From the NCBI RefSeq assembly GCF_001465835.2, contig NZ_CP013661.2, forward strand, positions 1,914,501 through 1,978,500: a DNA stretch of 64,000 nt, written 5' to 3'. Below are positions 42,544 to 50,882 of the stretch, in pieces. A program made the translations under genes and the position numbers. Source of the stretch: Planococcus kocurii (lineage in GTDB: Bacteria > Bacillota > Bacilli > Bacillales_A > Planococcaceae). Each line of letters begins with the position of its first letter. Within the stretch, counting starts at the first letter, position 1. A model generated the notes under the pieces. The model searched no databases and had not been told where the DNA came from. It was given only the letters and a program-made list of their open reading frames with translations.

Positions 42544-42864
42544 CATGACAAAAGCAGAAAAATTTAAACTCATAGAAGAATTTATAATCGAAAATCGCAT
42601 TACCAACTTGCTTATAGCTATGTAAGAAACAAAGATACAGCACTCGATATTGTGCAAGATGCTATTGTGAAAGCTCTCAATTCGATTGATCGACTAGACG
42701 ATATTAATTATTTAAAAACGTGGTTTTACCGAATTGTTATTAACACATCGATTGATTTTATTCAAAAAAATAAACGATCAATAGAAAAAAAGCCGAATTC
42801 TCCACTGAGAATTCGGCTTTTTTTTCTATTATCGTACGTAAGGAGAAGGGTTAACAGCGTTTGA
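42544..42864 (+). pseudogene. ECF sigma factor remnant, frameshifted and truncated
   Basis: The frame from ATG 42544 (MTKAEKFKLIEEFIIENR) is interrupted near 42600. The next frame continues HYQLAYSYVRNKDTALDIVQ, DAIVKALNSIDRLDDINYLK and TWFYRIVINTSIDFIQKNKR, which is region 2 of an ECF sigma factor. Region 4 is missing: after KRSIEKKP the frame runs into the terminator at 42791-42818 and then antisense to the next gene. A functional sigma factor is therefore unlikely. Confidence 0.8.
42791..42818. terminator. Terminator after M23 peptidase gene
   Basis: AGCCGAATTCTC pairs with GAGAATTCGGCT, flanked by A and T runs on both sides, ten bases beyond the minus-strand stop. Confidence 0.87.
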
Positions 42865-44151
42865 ACGTGCGCCATTCCAAGGTCCTACGTGAATTTCAAA
42901 GTGAAGGTGTGTACCAGTCGAGCGACCAGTGCTACCCATGCCGCCTACTTGTTGACCTTGTGAAACAGATTGACCTACTGATACGTTGATGGAATTCATA
43001 TGAGCGTATACCGTAGCGTGTGTTTGGCCATTAATAGAATGTGTAACGATCACAACGTTGCCGTATCCGCCCATGTTGCCAGCATAAGAAACGATTCCGC
43101 TAGCTGCAGCAGAGATAGGTGTTCCAGTTACGTTCGCAATATCCATTCCGAGATGGGATTCTGCGCCTACGCCGATGTCTCTTCCGCCAAAGCCAGAAGT
43201 AAAGCGTCCAGATGCAGGTAAGATAAATGTTGAACTGCCTGCGCTAGAAGCAGGTGGAGCTACCGCTTGTACAGGTGCTGTAGCTGATGCCGATGCTTGA
43301 CGCTGAGCTTCCGCTTTACGTGCAGCAGCTTCTTTAGCTAAACGTGCTTGTTCTGCTTTACGGGCGACTTCTGCCAGGCGTGCTTGTTCTGCACCAATTT
43401 TCTTTTCAAGAGCTGCACTAATATCTAGTGTTTCACTATGTTTTGTTTCAAGCGTTGATTTTTCTTTAGCTAAACGTGCTTGTTCTGCTTTTAAGTCTTT
43501 TTCAAGTTTTGCTTGTGCATTTTTCTGAGAGGCTAGTGAATTTTTCAAATTGACTAATTCCGCTTTTTGAGCTTCCTGCTCGGCTAACTTTGTTTCTACT
43601 TCCGCTTTTTGTTCAGCAAGAAGTTTTTTGTCTGCTGCTTGTTCACGCATGATTTCACGATCTGCTTCGATTAAGATGTTGACTGCTGAAAAGCGGTCAA
43701 TGAAATCAACAAAACTATTTGCGCCAAGAAGCACATCTATGTAGTCTACTGATCCACCACTTAATTGAATGGCACGTGCACGTTCTTTTAAAAGTTCTTC
43801 GCGTTCTGCAATTTTTCGTTCAAGTTCTTTAATCGACTTTTGCAATTCGTCGATTTCAACTTTTGTTTGGTCGATTTCTGCTTGAGCAACGTCGATTTTG
43901 TCTTGTGTTTCGATGAGTTGATTATCCAACTCGCGGATTTTTGCGATGATTTTCTCGAGCGTGGTTTGGTTTTGAGAAATTTCGTTTGTTTTTTGTTGGA
44001 TACCGGAGTTTAACTCGCTTTGCTTTTGCTTAACCTCTTGCTGTTGTTTCTCTAAATCGCTTAATTTATCTGCGCTTGCAGCAGGCAAAAACATCGTTAA
44101 AGCCAACACAGCCGATAAAGCGATCGTTAGAAATTTAGATAATGTATTCAA
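42829..44151 (-). CDS. Secreted EnvC-like M23 peptidoglycan hydrolase
   Basis: This 440-residue protein has a signal peptide (FLTIALSAVLALTMFLPAASA, cleavage near residue 27), a long coiled coil (about residues 28-280) and a C-terminal M23 (LytM) domain. The zinc and catalytic residues are visible: HLGMDIA, HATVYAHM and THLHFEIHVG. It should act outside the membrane in wall cleavage or activation during division. A short alanine/serine-rich linker (VQAVAPPASSAGSS) separates the parts. It is transcribed alone. The 44152-44484 gap upstream shows nothing beyond promoter-like AT-rich DNA. Confidence 0.92.
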   Translation of the reverse strand: MNTLSKFLTIALSAVLALTMFLPAASADKLSDLEKQQQEVKQKQSELNSGIQQKTNEISQNQTTLEKIIAKIRELDNQLIETQDKIDVAQAEIDQTKVEIDELQKSIKELERKIAEREELLKERARAIQLSGGSVDYIDVLLGANSFVDFIDRFSAVNILIEADREIMREQAADKKLLAEQKAEVETKLAEQEAQKAELVNLKNSLASQKNAQAKLEKDLKAEQARLAKEKSTLETKHSETLDISAALEKKIGAEQARLAEVARKAEQARLAKEAAARKAEAQRQASASATAPVQAVAPPASSAGSSTFILPASGRFTSGFGGRDIGVGAESHLGMDIANVTGTPISAAASGIVSYAGNMGGYGNVVIVTHSINGQTHATVYAHMNSINVSVGQSVSQGQQVGGMGSTGRSTGTHLHFEIHVGPWNGARSNAVNPSPYVR

Positions 44152-44484
44152 GCTTTTGCTCCCCTTTCGTTGTCCGTGACTATCTATGAGTTGTTTTAAA
44201 AAATTTTACTTAATGAGAATTTTCATGCCTAGTTGTTTCGTTCAGGAAAAATCCAGCAGACTTATTGTAACACCGCATAAACCTATTTATTATTACAGTT
44301 TCTTATCAATTTGAATTCGAACATGACAAAACATCACGAAATAACAGTAAATTGTCATTTAATAATGAAAAAACGTTCATATAGCTTACGTTTTTTGAAA
44401 ATTATATTTTTTCTAATTAATTGAATGGTTAATATGGAGGATGATTATGAGGGGGAGTTGTGATAGATAGTGACTAATCAAAAA

Positions 44485-44513
44485 AGCCTTCTCCCAATTT
44501 TATGGGAGAAGGC
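44485..44513 (-). terminator. Terminator after universal stress protein gene
   Basis: AGCCTTCTCCC pairs perfectly with GGGAGAAGGCT; on the minus strand it is followed by TTTTTTGA. Confidence 0.85.
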
Positions 44514-44518
44514 TGTTG

Positions 44519-44983
44519 TTAGTCGGTTGCTAATAAGTCAGGTTGTTCTCTTCGCACGATTAACACATCACATTTAGCTGTGCGAACGATTCTTTCAGAG
44601 ACGCTGCCCATTATGAATCGCTCAGCGGCATTTAAGCCAGTTGCTCCACAAATAATAACGTCAGCATGTAGTTTGGGTGCTAATTCTTTTGGAATAACGA
44701 TTTTAGGTACACCATATTCAATGATGACATTTACATTTTCGACACCAGCAGCTAATGCTTCTTCTTTGTACTTACCTAATAATTCTTCAGAAGTTTTTTT
44801 CGTCCGATCTGCAATGGTGCGATCGTAAGCTTCGATAGAACCGAACGATCGATTATCGATGATATGAACCAAATGCAAAGTGGCGTTATTGCGCGTAGCT
44901 GCGGCTGCACCTTTTCTAAAAGCAAGTTCTGATTCCTCAGAGCCATCTACTGCTACTAAAATATTCGAATATTTTAACGTCAT
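44519..44983 (-). CDS. Universal stress protein (UspA family)
   Basis: This 154-residue cytoplasmic protein has the ILVAVDGSEESELAFRKGAA N-terminus and the ATP-binding pattern GATGLNAAERFIMGSVSERI (about residues 113-132) of ATP-binding Usp proteins. It likely contributes to survival in energy or oxygen limitation. GAGGAGG precedes the ATG. It is divergent from fnr, and co-regulation by oxygen is an inference from that position only. Confidence 0.92.
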   Translation of the reverse strand: MTLKYSNILVAVDGSEESELAFRKGAAAATRNNATLHLVHIIDNRSFGSIEAYDRTIADRTKKTSEELLGKYKEEALAAGVENVNVIIEYGVPKIVIPKELAPKLHADVIICGATGLNAAERFIMGSVSERIVRTAKCDVLIVRREQPDLLATD

Positions 44984-45168
44984 TTTGCGATTCCTCCTCG
45001 TCTCTATAGCTAGTGATTCGCTATAAGTTAAAGGAGTTCCTTCTTATTTGTCATAATCTTTCCATGATAGATGTCCGAATGGTGAAGTTCCGAATAAATA
45101 ACAAGAGATTTATGATAAGATGAGTCAAACTGAACAGTTCGGAAAACAGCAGGAGAGGCTGGTGCGAG

Positions 45169-45870
45169 ATGAAAAAAAGCAGTGAAAGCACGAAGTCGTT
45201 GACAGGAATAGAAGAATTGCTGTCTATCCGCCATCAAGTTAAAGAATTTAAAAAGGATCATTACTTGTTTCGTGAAGGAGATAGGGTCGAGGGAATTTTT
45301 ATTATTCGCTCTGGTAAAATTAGCATTGAAAAAGTGACGCCGAACGGTCGTGAACTTACGCTAAAAATTTGTGGTCCAGATCAGCTCGTCGGTGAAGTCA
45401 CTATTTTTTCTGAAGCACCAACATATATGTTAGATGCTCGTGCAGTTGAAGAGACCGTATGTTTTCATATAGGGATGAAAGATTTAGAAGAGGCATTGCT
45501 GCTGAATAGTCAGCTTGCGATGAATTTTATGAAATGGATGGGCATCGATCAGCAAAAAACCCAAACAAAATTTCGTGATTTATTGCTTCATGGTAAAAAA
45601 GGAGCTTTGTACTCAACGTTAATCAGGCTCACCAATAGCTACGGAGTTGAAACAGAAAAAGGAATTTTGATTGATATGGTGCTGACAAATCAAGAGCTGG
45701 CTAATTTTTGTGGGATGACGAGAGAAGTAGTTAATCGTCTACTCGGAAATTTGAAAAAAAATGGAACACTGAGCTTGTCTGAAGGAAAAATTCTTCTGCA
45801 TGACGTGGAACATTTAAAAACAGAAACAAATTGTGAAAACTGTCCCATTTACCTATGCAAAATCGATTAG
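45169..45870 (+). CDS. fnr: Fnr oxygen-sensing regulator, C-terminal iron-sulfur type
   Basis: This 233-residue Crp/Fnr-family protein has a cyclic-nucleotide-binding-like N-terminal domain (LFREGDRVEGIFIIRSGKIS) and a winged helix (LTNQELANFCGMTREVVNRL). The C-terminus NCENCPIYLCKID keeps the Cys-x2-Cys-x4-Cys spacing of B. subtilis Fnr (Cys227, 230, 235, as I remember them). It therefore probably binds a [4Fe-4S] cluster and activates genes under low oxygen. A matching FNR box lies just downstream at 45941, upstream of the oxidase operon. AGGAGAGG precedes the ATG. Confidence 0.88.
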   Translation: MKKSSESTKSLTGIEELLSIRHQVKEFKKDHYLFREGDRVEGIFIIRSGKISIEKVTPNGRELTLKICGPDQLVGEVTIFSEAPTYMLDARAVEETVCFHIGMKDLEEALLLNSQLAMNFMKWMGIDQQKTQTKFRDLLLHGKKGALYSTLIRLTNSYGVETEKGILIDMVLTNQELANFCGMTREVVNRLLGNLKKNGTLSLSEGKILLHDVEHLKTETNCENCPIYLCKID

Positions 45871-45873
45871 TGA

Positions 45874-45905
45874 AAAGCCTGCCCATGTGGTGGGCTTTTT
45901 TTGTT
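45874..45905 (+). terminator. Terminator after fnr
   Basis: AAAGCCTGCCC pairs with GGTGGGCTTT, followed by a T run. Confidence 0.7.
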
Positions 45906-45940
45906 GTGAATTTGTGAATTTGTTAAAAAAAGATGTGCAG

Positions 45941-45956
45941 TGTGAGAAATATCACA
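45941..45956. promoter_or_regulatory. FNR box upstream of the oxidase operon
   Basis: TGTGAGAAATATCACA is a perfect TGTGA-N6-TCACA palindrome, the B. subtilis Fnr consensus. It lies 64 bases before the first oxidase gene and 71 bases after fnr. Confidence 0.82.
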
Positions 45957-46019
45957 GTGTGAAACCTCAAGATAGCATAGTCTAAAAGTAATGATGATAG
46001 GAATAAGAGGTGAGGGAAA

Positions 46020-46142
46020 ATGCGTCAAGAAAAGCAAGAGCCGGAGACGAACCTTAACGGAACTTTCGCAAGTGTTCTTATCGTGGGAGTAATCATTGTG
46101 GTGATGTGGGTCGCTGTTTATTTGTTGTATGTAGCTCGTTAA
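46020..46142 (+). CDS. Cytochrome c oxidase subunit IIa (40 aa)
   Basis: This mini-protein starts at ATG 46020 behind GAGGTGAGGG and encodes 40 residues: a polar N-terminus (MRQEKQEPETNLNG) and one transmembrane helix (SVLIVGVIIVVMWVAVYLLY). ba3-type oxidases carry a single-helix subunit IIa of this size and design, encoded directly before subunit II as here. It should sit in the membrane beside subunits I and II. Confidence 0.82.
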   Translation: MRQEKQEPETNLNGTFASVLIVGVIIVVMWVAVYLLYVAR

Positions 46143-46167
46143 GAAATGACGAAAGGAGTAGGTTAAC

Positions 46168-46641
46168 ATGCATTTGCATAAGTATGAAAAAATTTGGCTC
46201 GCGTTAGGGATCGCATCTCTAGTTGTATTTTTAAGCGTAGTAGGAGTGAGTGCATTTTCTCAGAATCACACACCTGCTGGAGGAATGGAAACCATTGATC
46301 CCAAAAAGGTAAATGAAACGGCACCGTTTGACAATCCGGGCGTTACTCAATTAGATGACGACACCTATCAAGCAACAATTGTGGCGATGGCCTTTGGATA
46401 CACCGCACCGGAATTGAAAGTTCCAGTGGGCAAGGAAGTTATTTTTAAAGTGACCAGCACCGATGTAGTTCACAGTTTTACAATTGATAACACGAAAGTC
46501 AATATGATGGTCGTTCCAGGTCGCATTACGACAAAATCTTACACGTTTGAAAAGCCCGGTACGTATTTGATTCTTTGCAATGAATACTGTGGGACTGGTC
46601 ACCATATGATGTATACAGAAATAGAGGTGTATGAAGAATGA
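46168..46641 (+). CDS. cbaB: ba3-type cytochrome c oxidase subunit II
   Basis: This 157-residue subunit has one N-terminal membrane anchor (residues 11-31) and an extracellular cupredoxin domain with the CuA site CNEYCGTGHHMM near residues 138-149, plus the first ligand histidine in DVVHSFTI. It receives electrons from cytochrome c and passes them to subunit I. The single helix and short length match the ba3 (B-type) group. Its stop overlaps the start of subunit I by four bases. Confidence 0.93.
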   Translation: MHLHKYEKIWLALGIASLVVFLSVVGVSAFSQNHTPAGGMETIDPKKVNETAPFDNPGVTQLDDDTYQATIVAMAFGYTAPELKVPVGKEVIFKVTSTDVVHSFTIDNTKVNMMVVPGRITTKSYTFEKPGTYLILCNEYCGTGHHMMYTEIEVYEE

Positions 46642-48290
46642 TTGCTTTGCAGGATCGAAAAATTGCTTTATGGAATATCGGTGTCGCGTATACTGCGTTT
46701 TTAATCGGAACTTTATGTGGACTTCTTCAAGTATTTATCCGAAATGATGCACTTCAATTACCAGCGTGGTTAGATTATTATCAGATTTTAACGGCACATG
46801 GTGTTTTACTGGCACTTATTTATACGACATTTTTTATTTTCGGATTTTTTATTACAGGTATGAGTAAAAGCTTAGGCAGCTTTGGACCTAAAGTTCGCTT
46901 GTTTTCTTGGATTGGTTTTTGGGTGACGTTGCTTGGGACTGTTATGGCAACGGTCATGATCATTTCTGGACAAGCCTCTGTCATGTATACATTTTATGCA
47001 CCTTTAAAAGCAAGCGGCTTTTTCTATGTCGGACTTGCGTTGGTCATTATTGGAACGTGGATTAGTAGTTTCGCATTGGTCGGTCATTACCGCGTATGGC
47101 GTAAAAATAACAAAGGTCAATTGAGTCCTTTGTTTGCCTTTATGACCATTACCACCATAATTATGTGGATCATCGCGTGTCTAGGTGTTGTAGCGACTGT
47201 GCTTTTCCAATACATTCCGTGGGCGTTCGGGTGGACCGATACAATTGACGTCGAACTCAGCCGCTCGTTATTTTGGTATTTTGGTCATCCACTTGTCTAT
47301 TTTTGGTTGCTGCCAGCCTATATGGCTTGGTACGTAATTGTACCAAAACTACTAGGTGTAAAAGTATTCAGTGATTCTCTGGCACGGTTGTCTTTCGTTC
47401 TGTTTATTTTATTTTCAATTCCAGTTGGTTTTCATCATCAGTTGACAGAACCCGGTATCTCAAATTTTTGGAAGTTTCTTCAAGTGGTCTTGACGTTCAT
47501 GGTCATTGTTCCTTCCTTAATGACGGCGTTCTCGATGTTTGCAACGTTTGAAATTGCAGGTCGTAAAAACGGCGGCAAAGGTCTTTTCGGTTGGTTTACG
47601 AAATTGCCTTGGAAAGATATTCGCTTTACGTCTATTTTTATCGCCATGCTGTTCTTTATTCCCGGTGGAGCTGGCGGAATTATCAATGCAAGTTTCCAGT
47701 TAAACGAAGTGGTTCATAATACATTATGGATTGTTGGACATTTCCACATTACTGTAGGAACTCCGGTAGCGATGACATTTATGGGCGTAACATTTTGGCT
47801 GATTCCCTATTTAACGGGTCGTAAATTTACTAAGTCTATGAAAGTTTTAGGACTGGTGCAAATTATCACGTGGTCTATCGGAATGCTATTAATGTCGACA
47901 GCGCAGCATCTATTAGGTCTTCTCGGAGCACCAAGAAGAACCGCTTACTCTAGTTATAACAATCATCCCTCTTCAGCAGAATGGTTTGATGGTATTTTAA
48001 CCAATCATGTCACAATGGCAATTGGCGGCAGCATTTTATTTGTGTCGGCAATGATCTTGATTTACATCGTTGTCATGACGATGTTCCTTTCGCCAAAAGC
48101 TGTTGAAGCGAAAGATAGGGTTGAGTTTCCGTTGGCTGAAAGTGATATGAGCAATACACCGAAATGGTTAGAAAATTGGTGGATTTGGATTGGGCTTGCT
48201 TTGGCACTGATTGTACTTGCCTATGCAATTCCATTAACACATATGATTCAACATGCACCGCCAGGCTCAGAAGGATTCAAAACGTGGTAG
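46638..48290 (+). CDS. cbaA: ba3-type cytochrome c oxidase subunit I
   Basis: This 550-residue haem-copper oxidase subunit reduces oxygen and pumps protons. Thirteen or so membrane helices are visible. The haem ligand histidine is in ILTAHGVLLAL, the CuB and cross-linked tyrosine region in FGHPLVYFWLLPAY, and the histidine pair in VGHFHITVGTPVAM near residue 375. The gene is coupled to subunit II. High-affinity ba3 oxidases suit low oxygen, which agrees with the FNR box upstream. Confidence 0.95.
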   Translation: MIALQDRKIALWNIGVAYTAFLIGTLCGLLQVFIRNDALQLPAWLDYYQILTAHGVLLALIYTTFFIFGFFITGMSKSLGSFGPKVRLFSWIGFWVTLLGTVMATVMIISGQASVMYTFYAPLKASGFFYVGLALVIIGTWISSFALVGHYRVWRKNNKGQLSPLFAFMTITTIIMWIIACLGVVATVLFQYIPWAFGWTDTIDVELSRSLFWYFGHPLVYFWLLPAYMAWYVIVPKLLGVKVFSDSLARLSFVLFILFSIPVGFHHQLTEPGISNFWKFLQVVLTFMVIVPSLMTAFSMFATFEIAGRKNGGKGLFGWFTKLPWKDIRFTSIFIAMLFFIPGGAGGIINASFQLNEVVHNTLWIVGHFHITVGTPVAMTFMGVTFWLIPYLTGRKFTKSMKVLGLVQIITWSIGMLLMSTAQHLLGLLGAPRRTAYSSYNNHPSSAEWFDGILTNHVTMAIGGSILFVSAMILIYIVVMTMFLSPKAVEAKDRVEFPLAESDMSNTPKWLENWWIWIGLALALIVLAYAIPLTHMIQHAPPGSEGFKTW

Positions 48291-48303
48291 GAGTTGAAGA
48301 ATA

Positions 48304-48387
48304 ATGTTCACAATGGTTTTATCGTTAATGGTTGTGTTTATCGCATTTACTGCAATGTTAGTTGAAATCTCTTCTATAGAAGATTGA
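48304..48387 (+). CDS. 27-residue single-helix protein at the end of the oxidase operon
   Basis: An ATG at 48304, nine bases after TAGGAG, encodes 27 residues with one hydrophobic helix (MVLSLMVVFIAFTAMLVEI) and an acidic end. It lies 13 bases after the subunit I gene and before the operon terminator. It may be an accessory subunit like the tiny CydX/CbaD-type helices, but this is inferred from position and shape. Confidence 0.6.
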   Translation: MFTMVLSLMVVFIAFTAMLVEISSIED

Positions 48388-48394
48388 ACAGGAG

Positions 48395-48432
48395 GCAGTC
48401 AAGAAATCAGTTTACGTGATTTCTTGACTGTC
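48395..48432 (+). terminator. Terminator of the oxidase operon
   Basis: CAGTCAAGAAATCA pairs with TGATTTCTTGACTG (one shift in the loop), followed by TCTTTTT. Confidence 0.8.
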
Positions 48433-48520
48433 TTTTTAATTTTATGAGTAGTCGCAATTGTGTTGTGTGGCAGCTTTCGATATATTGGAAAGAAAGAGAC
48501 AGGAAGTTGAGGCTTATGCG

Positions 48521-49078
48521 ATGACGATTTTAGAATGGCTGTTTACAGCAATAAGTGTGTTTTGGCTAAGTGAATTTCTAATTTTTCGCAATCGTGGGAT
48601 TGGCCAAGGCGATTCGTTGGAAAAACGTACCTTTTTTTCGATTTTCGGCGTATTGATCGCAACAATTCTAGTGGCCTTTGCATTGCAAGAACTGGCACCG
48701 TTTGAATCACTCGTAGTTGTCGGGCAACTAGTAGGTGTCATCTTACTTGCTGCGGGTGTGTTTTTGCGGTTTTGGGGAATTTTACACTTGAAAACACAAT
48801 TCACACGTTACGTTACAGTTCGAGAAGGCGATGAAATCGTCAGTACCGGGCCTTACCAGAAGCTACGGCATCCATTGTATACGGGTTTGTTGTTGATCAC
48901 ACTTGGCATGGCGCTTTTCTTTAGCAGTATGATTGCAGCCGTTGTGGGAGGGAGTGCCATGATTTGGGCATTACTTCAACGCATCAATTATGAAGAGGCG
49001 TTGCTTATTGAGAAATTTGGGTCTGATTATGAGCAGTGGATGAAGCAGCGCGCTCGATTGATTCCGTTTATTTACTAA
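48521..49078 (+). CDS. Isoprenylcysteine methyltransferase-like membrane protein
   Basis: This 185-residue membrane protein belongs to the ICMT/PEMT superfamily of membrane methyltransferases. Four to five helices precede the C-terminal signature YQKLRHPLYTGLLLITLGMA and RINYEEALLIEKFGSDYEQW, which bind S-adenosylmethionine in this superfamily. The ATG at 48521 is preferred; an in-frame start at 48458 has no ribosome binding site. The methyl acceptor in bacteria is unknown. Confidence 0.8.
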   Translation: MTILEWLFTAISVFWLSEFLIFRNRGIGQGDSLEKRTFFSIFGVLIATILVAFALQELAPFESLVVVGQLVGVILLAAGVFLRFWGILHLKTQFTRYVTVREGDEIVSTGPYQKLRHPLYTGLLLITLGMALFFSSMIAAVVGGSAMIWALLQRINYEEALLIEKFGSDYEQWMKQRARLIPFIY

Positions 49079-49156
49079 TCATAAGATCTGAGCAAAAGCT
49101 ATTATTTTCTTCTGTGGAGAATAATAGCTTTTTATTGAAAGTGTGAGCATTTTCTT

Positions 49157-49195
49157 TTACATCGTACACGATATAATTTAATGTAGATCGTGTAA
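49157..49195. promoter_or_regulatory. Probable OhrR operator
   Basis: TTACATCGTACACGAT and the inverted ATGTAGATCGTGTAA flank a central AT-rich ATAATTTA. OhrR operators in B. subtilis are similar extended AT-rich palindromes. It lies 29 bases before the ohr ATG and probably overlaps its promoter. Confidence 0.6.
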
Positions 49196-49223
49196 GATAT
49201 AAATGGATGGAGGAACATATATA

Positions 49224-49643
49224 ATGAAAACACTATTTGAAACAACAATGATTAATACAGGCGGAAGAGACGGAGCGGTTTATTCACCGGATAACATTTT
49301 TTATATGGACGTAGCAAAACCACAGGCTCTTGGTGGAAGCGCAACAACTGCGACAAATCCTGAGCAGCTTTTTGCGGCAGGCTATAGCGCATGCTTTAAC
49401 AGTGCGTTGGAATTGGTACTAGAAGCCGACAAAGTGGACATAGAGAAAAGCGAAGTAACCGCGACTGTTGCGCTGATTGTGGATAAAGACAACGGCGGTG
49501 TGAAACTAGCTGTGAAACTAGTTGTTGATATTACTGGGATTAGTGAAGAGTTAAAGCGGACATATGTTGAAAAAGCACATCATACGTGCCCGTACTCAAA
49601 AGCGATTCAAGGATCTGTGGATGTGGAACTAAGCATTCTATAA
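49224..49643 (+). CDS. ohr: Organic hydroperoxide resistance protein (Ohr)
   Basis: This 139-residue OsmC-family peroxidase detoxifies organic hydroperoxides through two cysteines, visible in AAGYSACFNSALELV and in HHTCPYSKAIQG. The N-terminal FETTMINTGGRDGAVYSPDN is typical of Ohr. The ATG at 49224 follows GGAGG. OhrR is encoded directly downstream. Confidence 0.94.
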   Translation: MKTLFETTMINTGGRDGAVYSPDNIFYMDVAKPQALGGSATTATNPEQLFAAGYSACFNSALELVLEADKVDIEKSEVTATVALIVDKDNGGVKLAVKLVVDITGISEELKRTYVEKAHHTCPYSKAIQGSVDVELSIL

Positions 49644-49666
49644 TAATTCATGTAGGTGAGAGAAGA

Positions 49667-50104
49667 ATGGAAAAACCAACAAAACTGGATCAGCAATTAT
49701 GCTTTGAAGTGTATAAAGCTTCCAGTAATTTTTCGAAAATGTATGCTAAAGCACTAGAGCCGTTCAACCTAACATTTACGCAGTATCTCGTGTTGCTCGT
49801 TCTATGGGATGAAGACAAACTGCTAACAAAAAATATCGGTGAGCGACTAGGACTTGGCACAGGAACGTTAAATCCTATTCTTAACCGGATGATTGAACGT
49901 GGTAGGCTAATTAAACAGCAGTCCGAAACGGATAAGCGTGCATTTGTCATTTCGTTGACGGAAAAGGCCAAAAGCGAACAATTAGCGGTTGAACAAGCTG
50001 TCTTTGAGAAAGTCACTAGCTGCAATTTTATGGGGGTCAACGCAATAGCGTTGATGAAAAACTTAAAAGAGTTGAATGCCGCTTTCAAAACCATGGATTT
50101 GTAA
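49667..50104 (+). CDS. ohrR: OhrR, MarR-family organic peroxide repressor
   Basis: This 145-residue repressor carries the reactive N-terminal cysteine in LDQQLCFEVYKASSNF (about Cys12) and the two tyrosines typical of OhrR. The winged helix is TKNIGERLGLGTGTLNPILN with the wing MIERGRLIKQQSETDKRAF. Oxidation by organic peroxides should release it from the operator upstream of ohr. GTGAGAG precedes the ATG at 49667, 23 bases after the ohr stop. Confidence 0.93.
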   Translation: MEKPTKLDQQLCFEVYKASSNFSKMYAKALEPFNLTFTQYLVLLVLWDEDKLLTKNIGERLGLGTGTLNPILNRMIERGRLIKQQSETDKRAFVISLTEKAKSEQLAVEQAVFEKVTSCNFMGVNAIALMKNLKELNAAFKTMDL

Positions 50105-50143
50105 GGAAAATGGCTTGAATCACTAAATAAGGAGTGATGGCAG

Positions 50144-50620
50144 ATGAATATTTACGATATTGCCGTACCGAAACCGAATGGTGAAGAATATCAGTTAAGT
50201 GAATATAAAGGAAAAGCGATGTTAATTGTTAACACCGCCACAAAATGTGGGCTGAGAGATCAGTTTGATGGCTTAGAAAAAATGTATGAAGATTATAAGG
50301 ACCAAGGATTAATGGTTTTAGGATTTCCGTCCAATCAATTTAAACAAGAAGAAGCCACTGGAGAAAAAGCGCAAGAAGCTTGTCGTATGACATATGGTGT
50401 TACTTTTCCTATGCATGACTTAGTAAAAGTGAACGGCGAAGACGCACATCCGCTTTTTAACTATTTGACTAGCAACACAAAAGGATTTTTGACAAGTGGT
50501 ATCAAATGGAACTTCACGAAATTTCTAATTGACCAGAACGGTAACATCGTTTCACGATTTTCTCCAAAAGATACACCTGAATCGTTTGAAAAGGACATTC
50601 AGAAAGTACTTTCCAAGTAA
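50144..50620 (+). CDS. Glutathione peroxidase (thiol peroxidase type)
   Basis: This 158-residue peroxidase has the catalytic cysteine in NTATKCGLRDQFDGLEKMY (near residue 35), the glutamine in LGFPSNQFKQEE and the tryptophan in IKWNFTKFLID. It resembles B. subtilis BsaA and likely uses thioredoxin or bacillithiol rather than glutathione. GGAGTGATGG precedes the ATG. It lies 39 bases after ohrR, adding to the peroxide-defence cluster. Confidence 0.93.
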   Translation: MNIYDIAVPKPNGEEYQLSEYKGKAMLIVNTATKCGLRDQFDGLEKMYEDYKDQGLMVLGFPSNQFKQEEATGEKAQEACRMTYGVTFPMHDLVKVNGEDAHPLFNYLTSNTKGFLTSGIKWNFTKFLIDQNGNIVSRFSPKDTPESFEKDIQKVLSK

Positions 50621-50625
50621 CCAGC

Positions 50626-50663
50626 AAAGAGCCATGCCCACTCGATCGGGTATGGCTCTTTTT
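50626..50663 (+). terminator. Terminator after the peroxide-defence genes
   Basis: AAAGAGCCATGCCC pairs with GGGTATGGCTCTTT (one wobble), followed by T residues. Confidence 0.82.
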
Positions 50664-50674
50664 ATATGTGGATA

Positions 50675-50751
50675 TGACATGTTGTCACTTCTTGTTAGAC
50701 ATATGACATTCTGTCATGTTAAGCTTTACTTGTGAAAGTGACAAGGTGTCA
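50675..50751. promoter_or_regulatory. Three TGACA-N3-TGTCA palindromes
   Basis: Perfect palindromes occur at 50675-50687 (spacer TGT), 50704-50716 (spacer TTC) and 50739-50751 (spacer AGG, extended to GTGACA...TGTCAC). Their centres are 29 and 35 bases apart. They lie upstream of the alarmone synthetase and TetR genes. The pattern is that of a multi-site operator, and the downstream TetR protein is the natural candidate to bind it. Confidence 0.75.
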
Positions 50752-50882
50752 CTCGTATGCGTTCGGTTTAGAAATATAAAAATAAAACTACGACTGTACG
50801 CTGGAAAATCAAAATTGAGCAGAGCAGGTTCATAGTTGAAGATTGATAAAGTGAATGTTTGAAAATGGAAGGGGACAACAAA

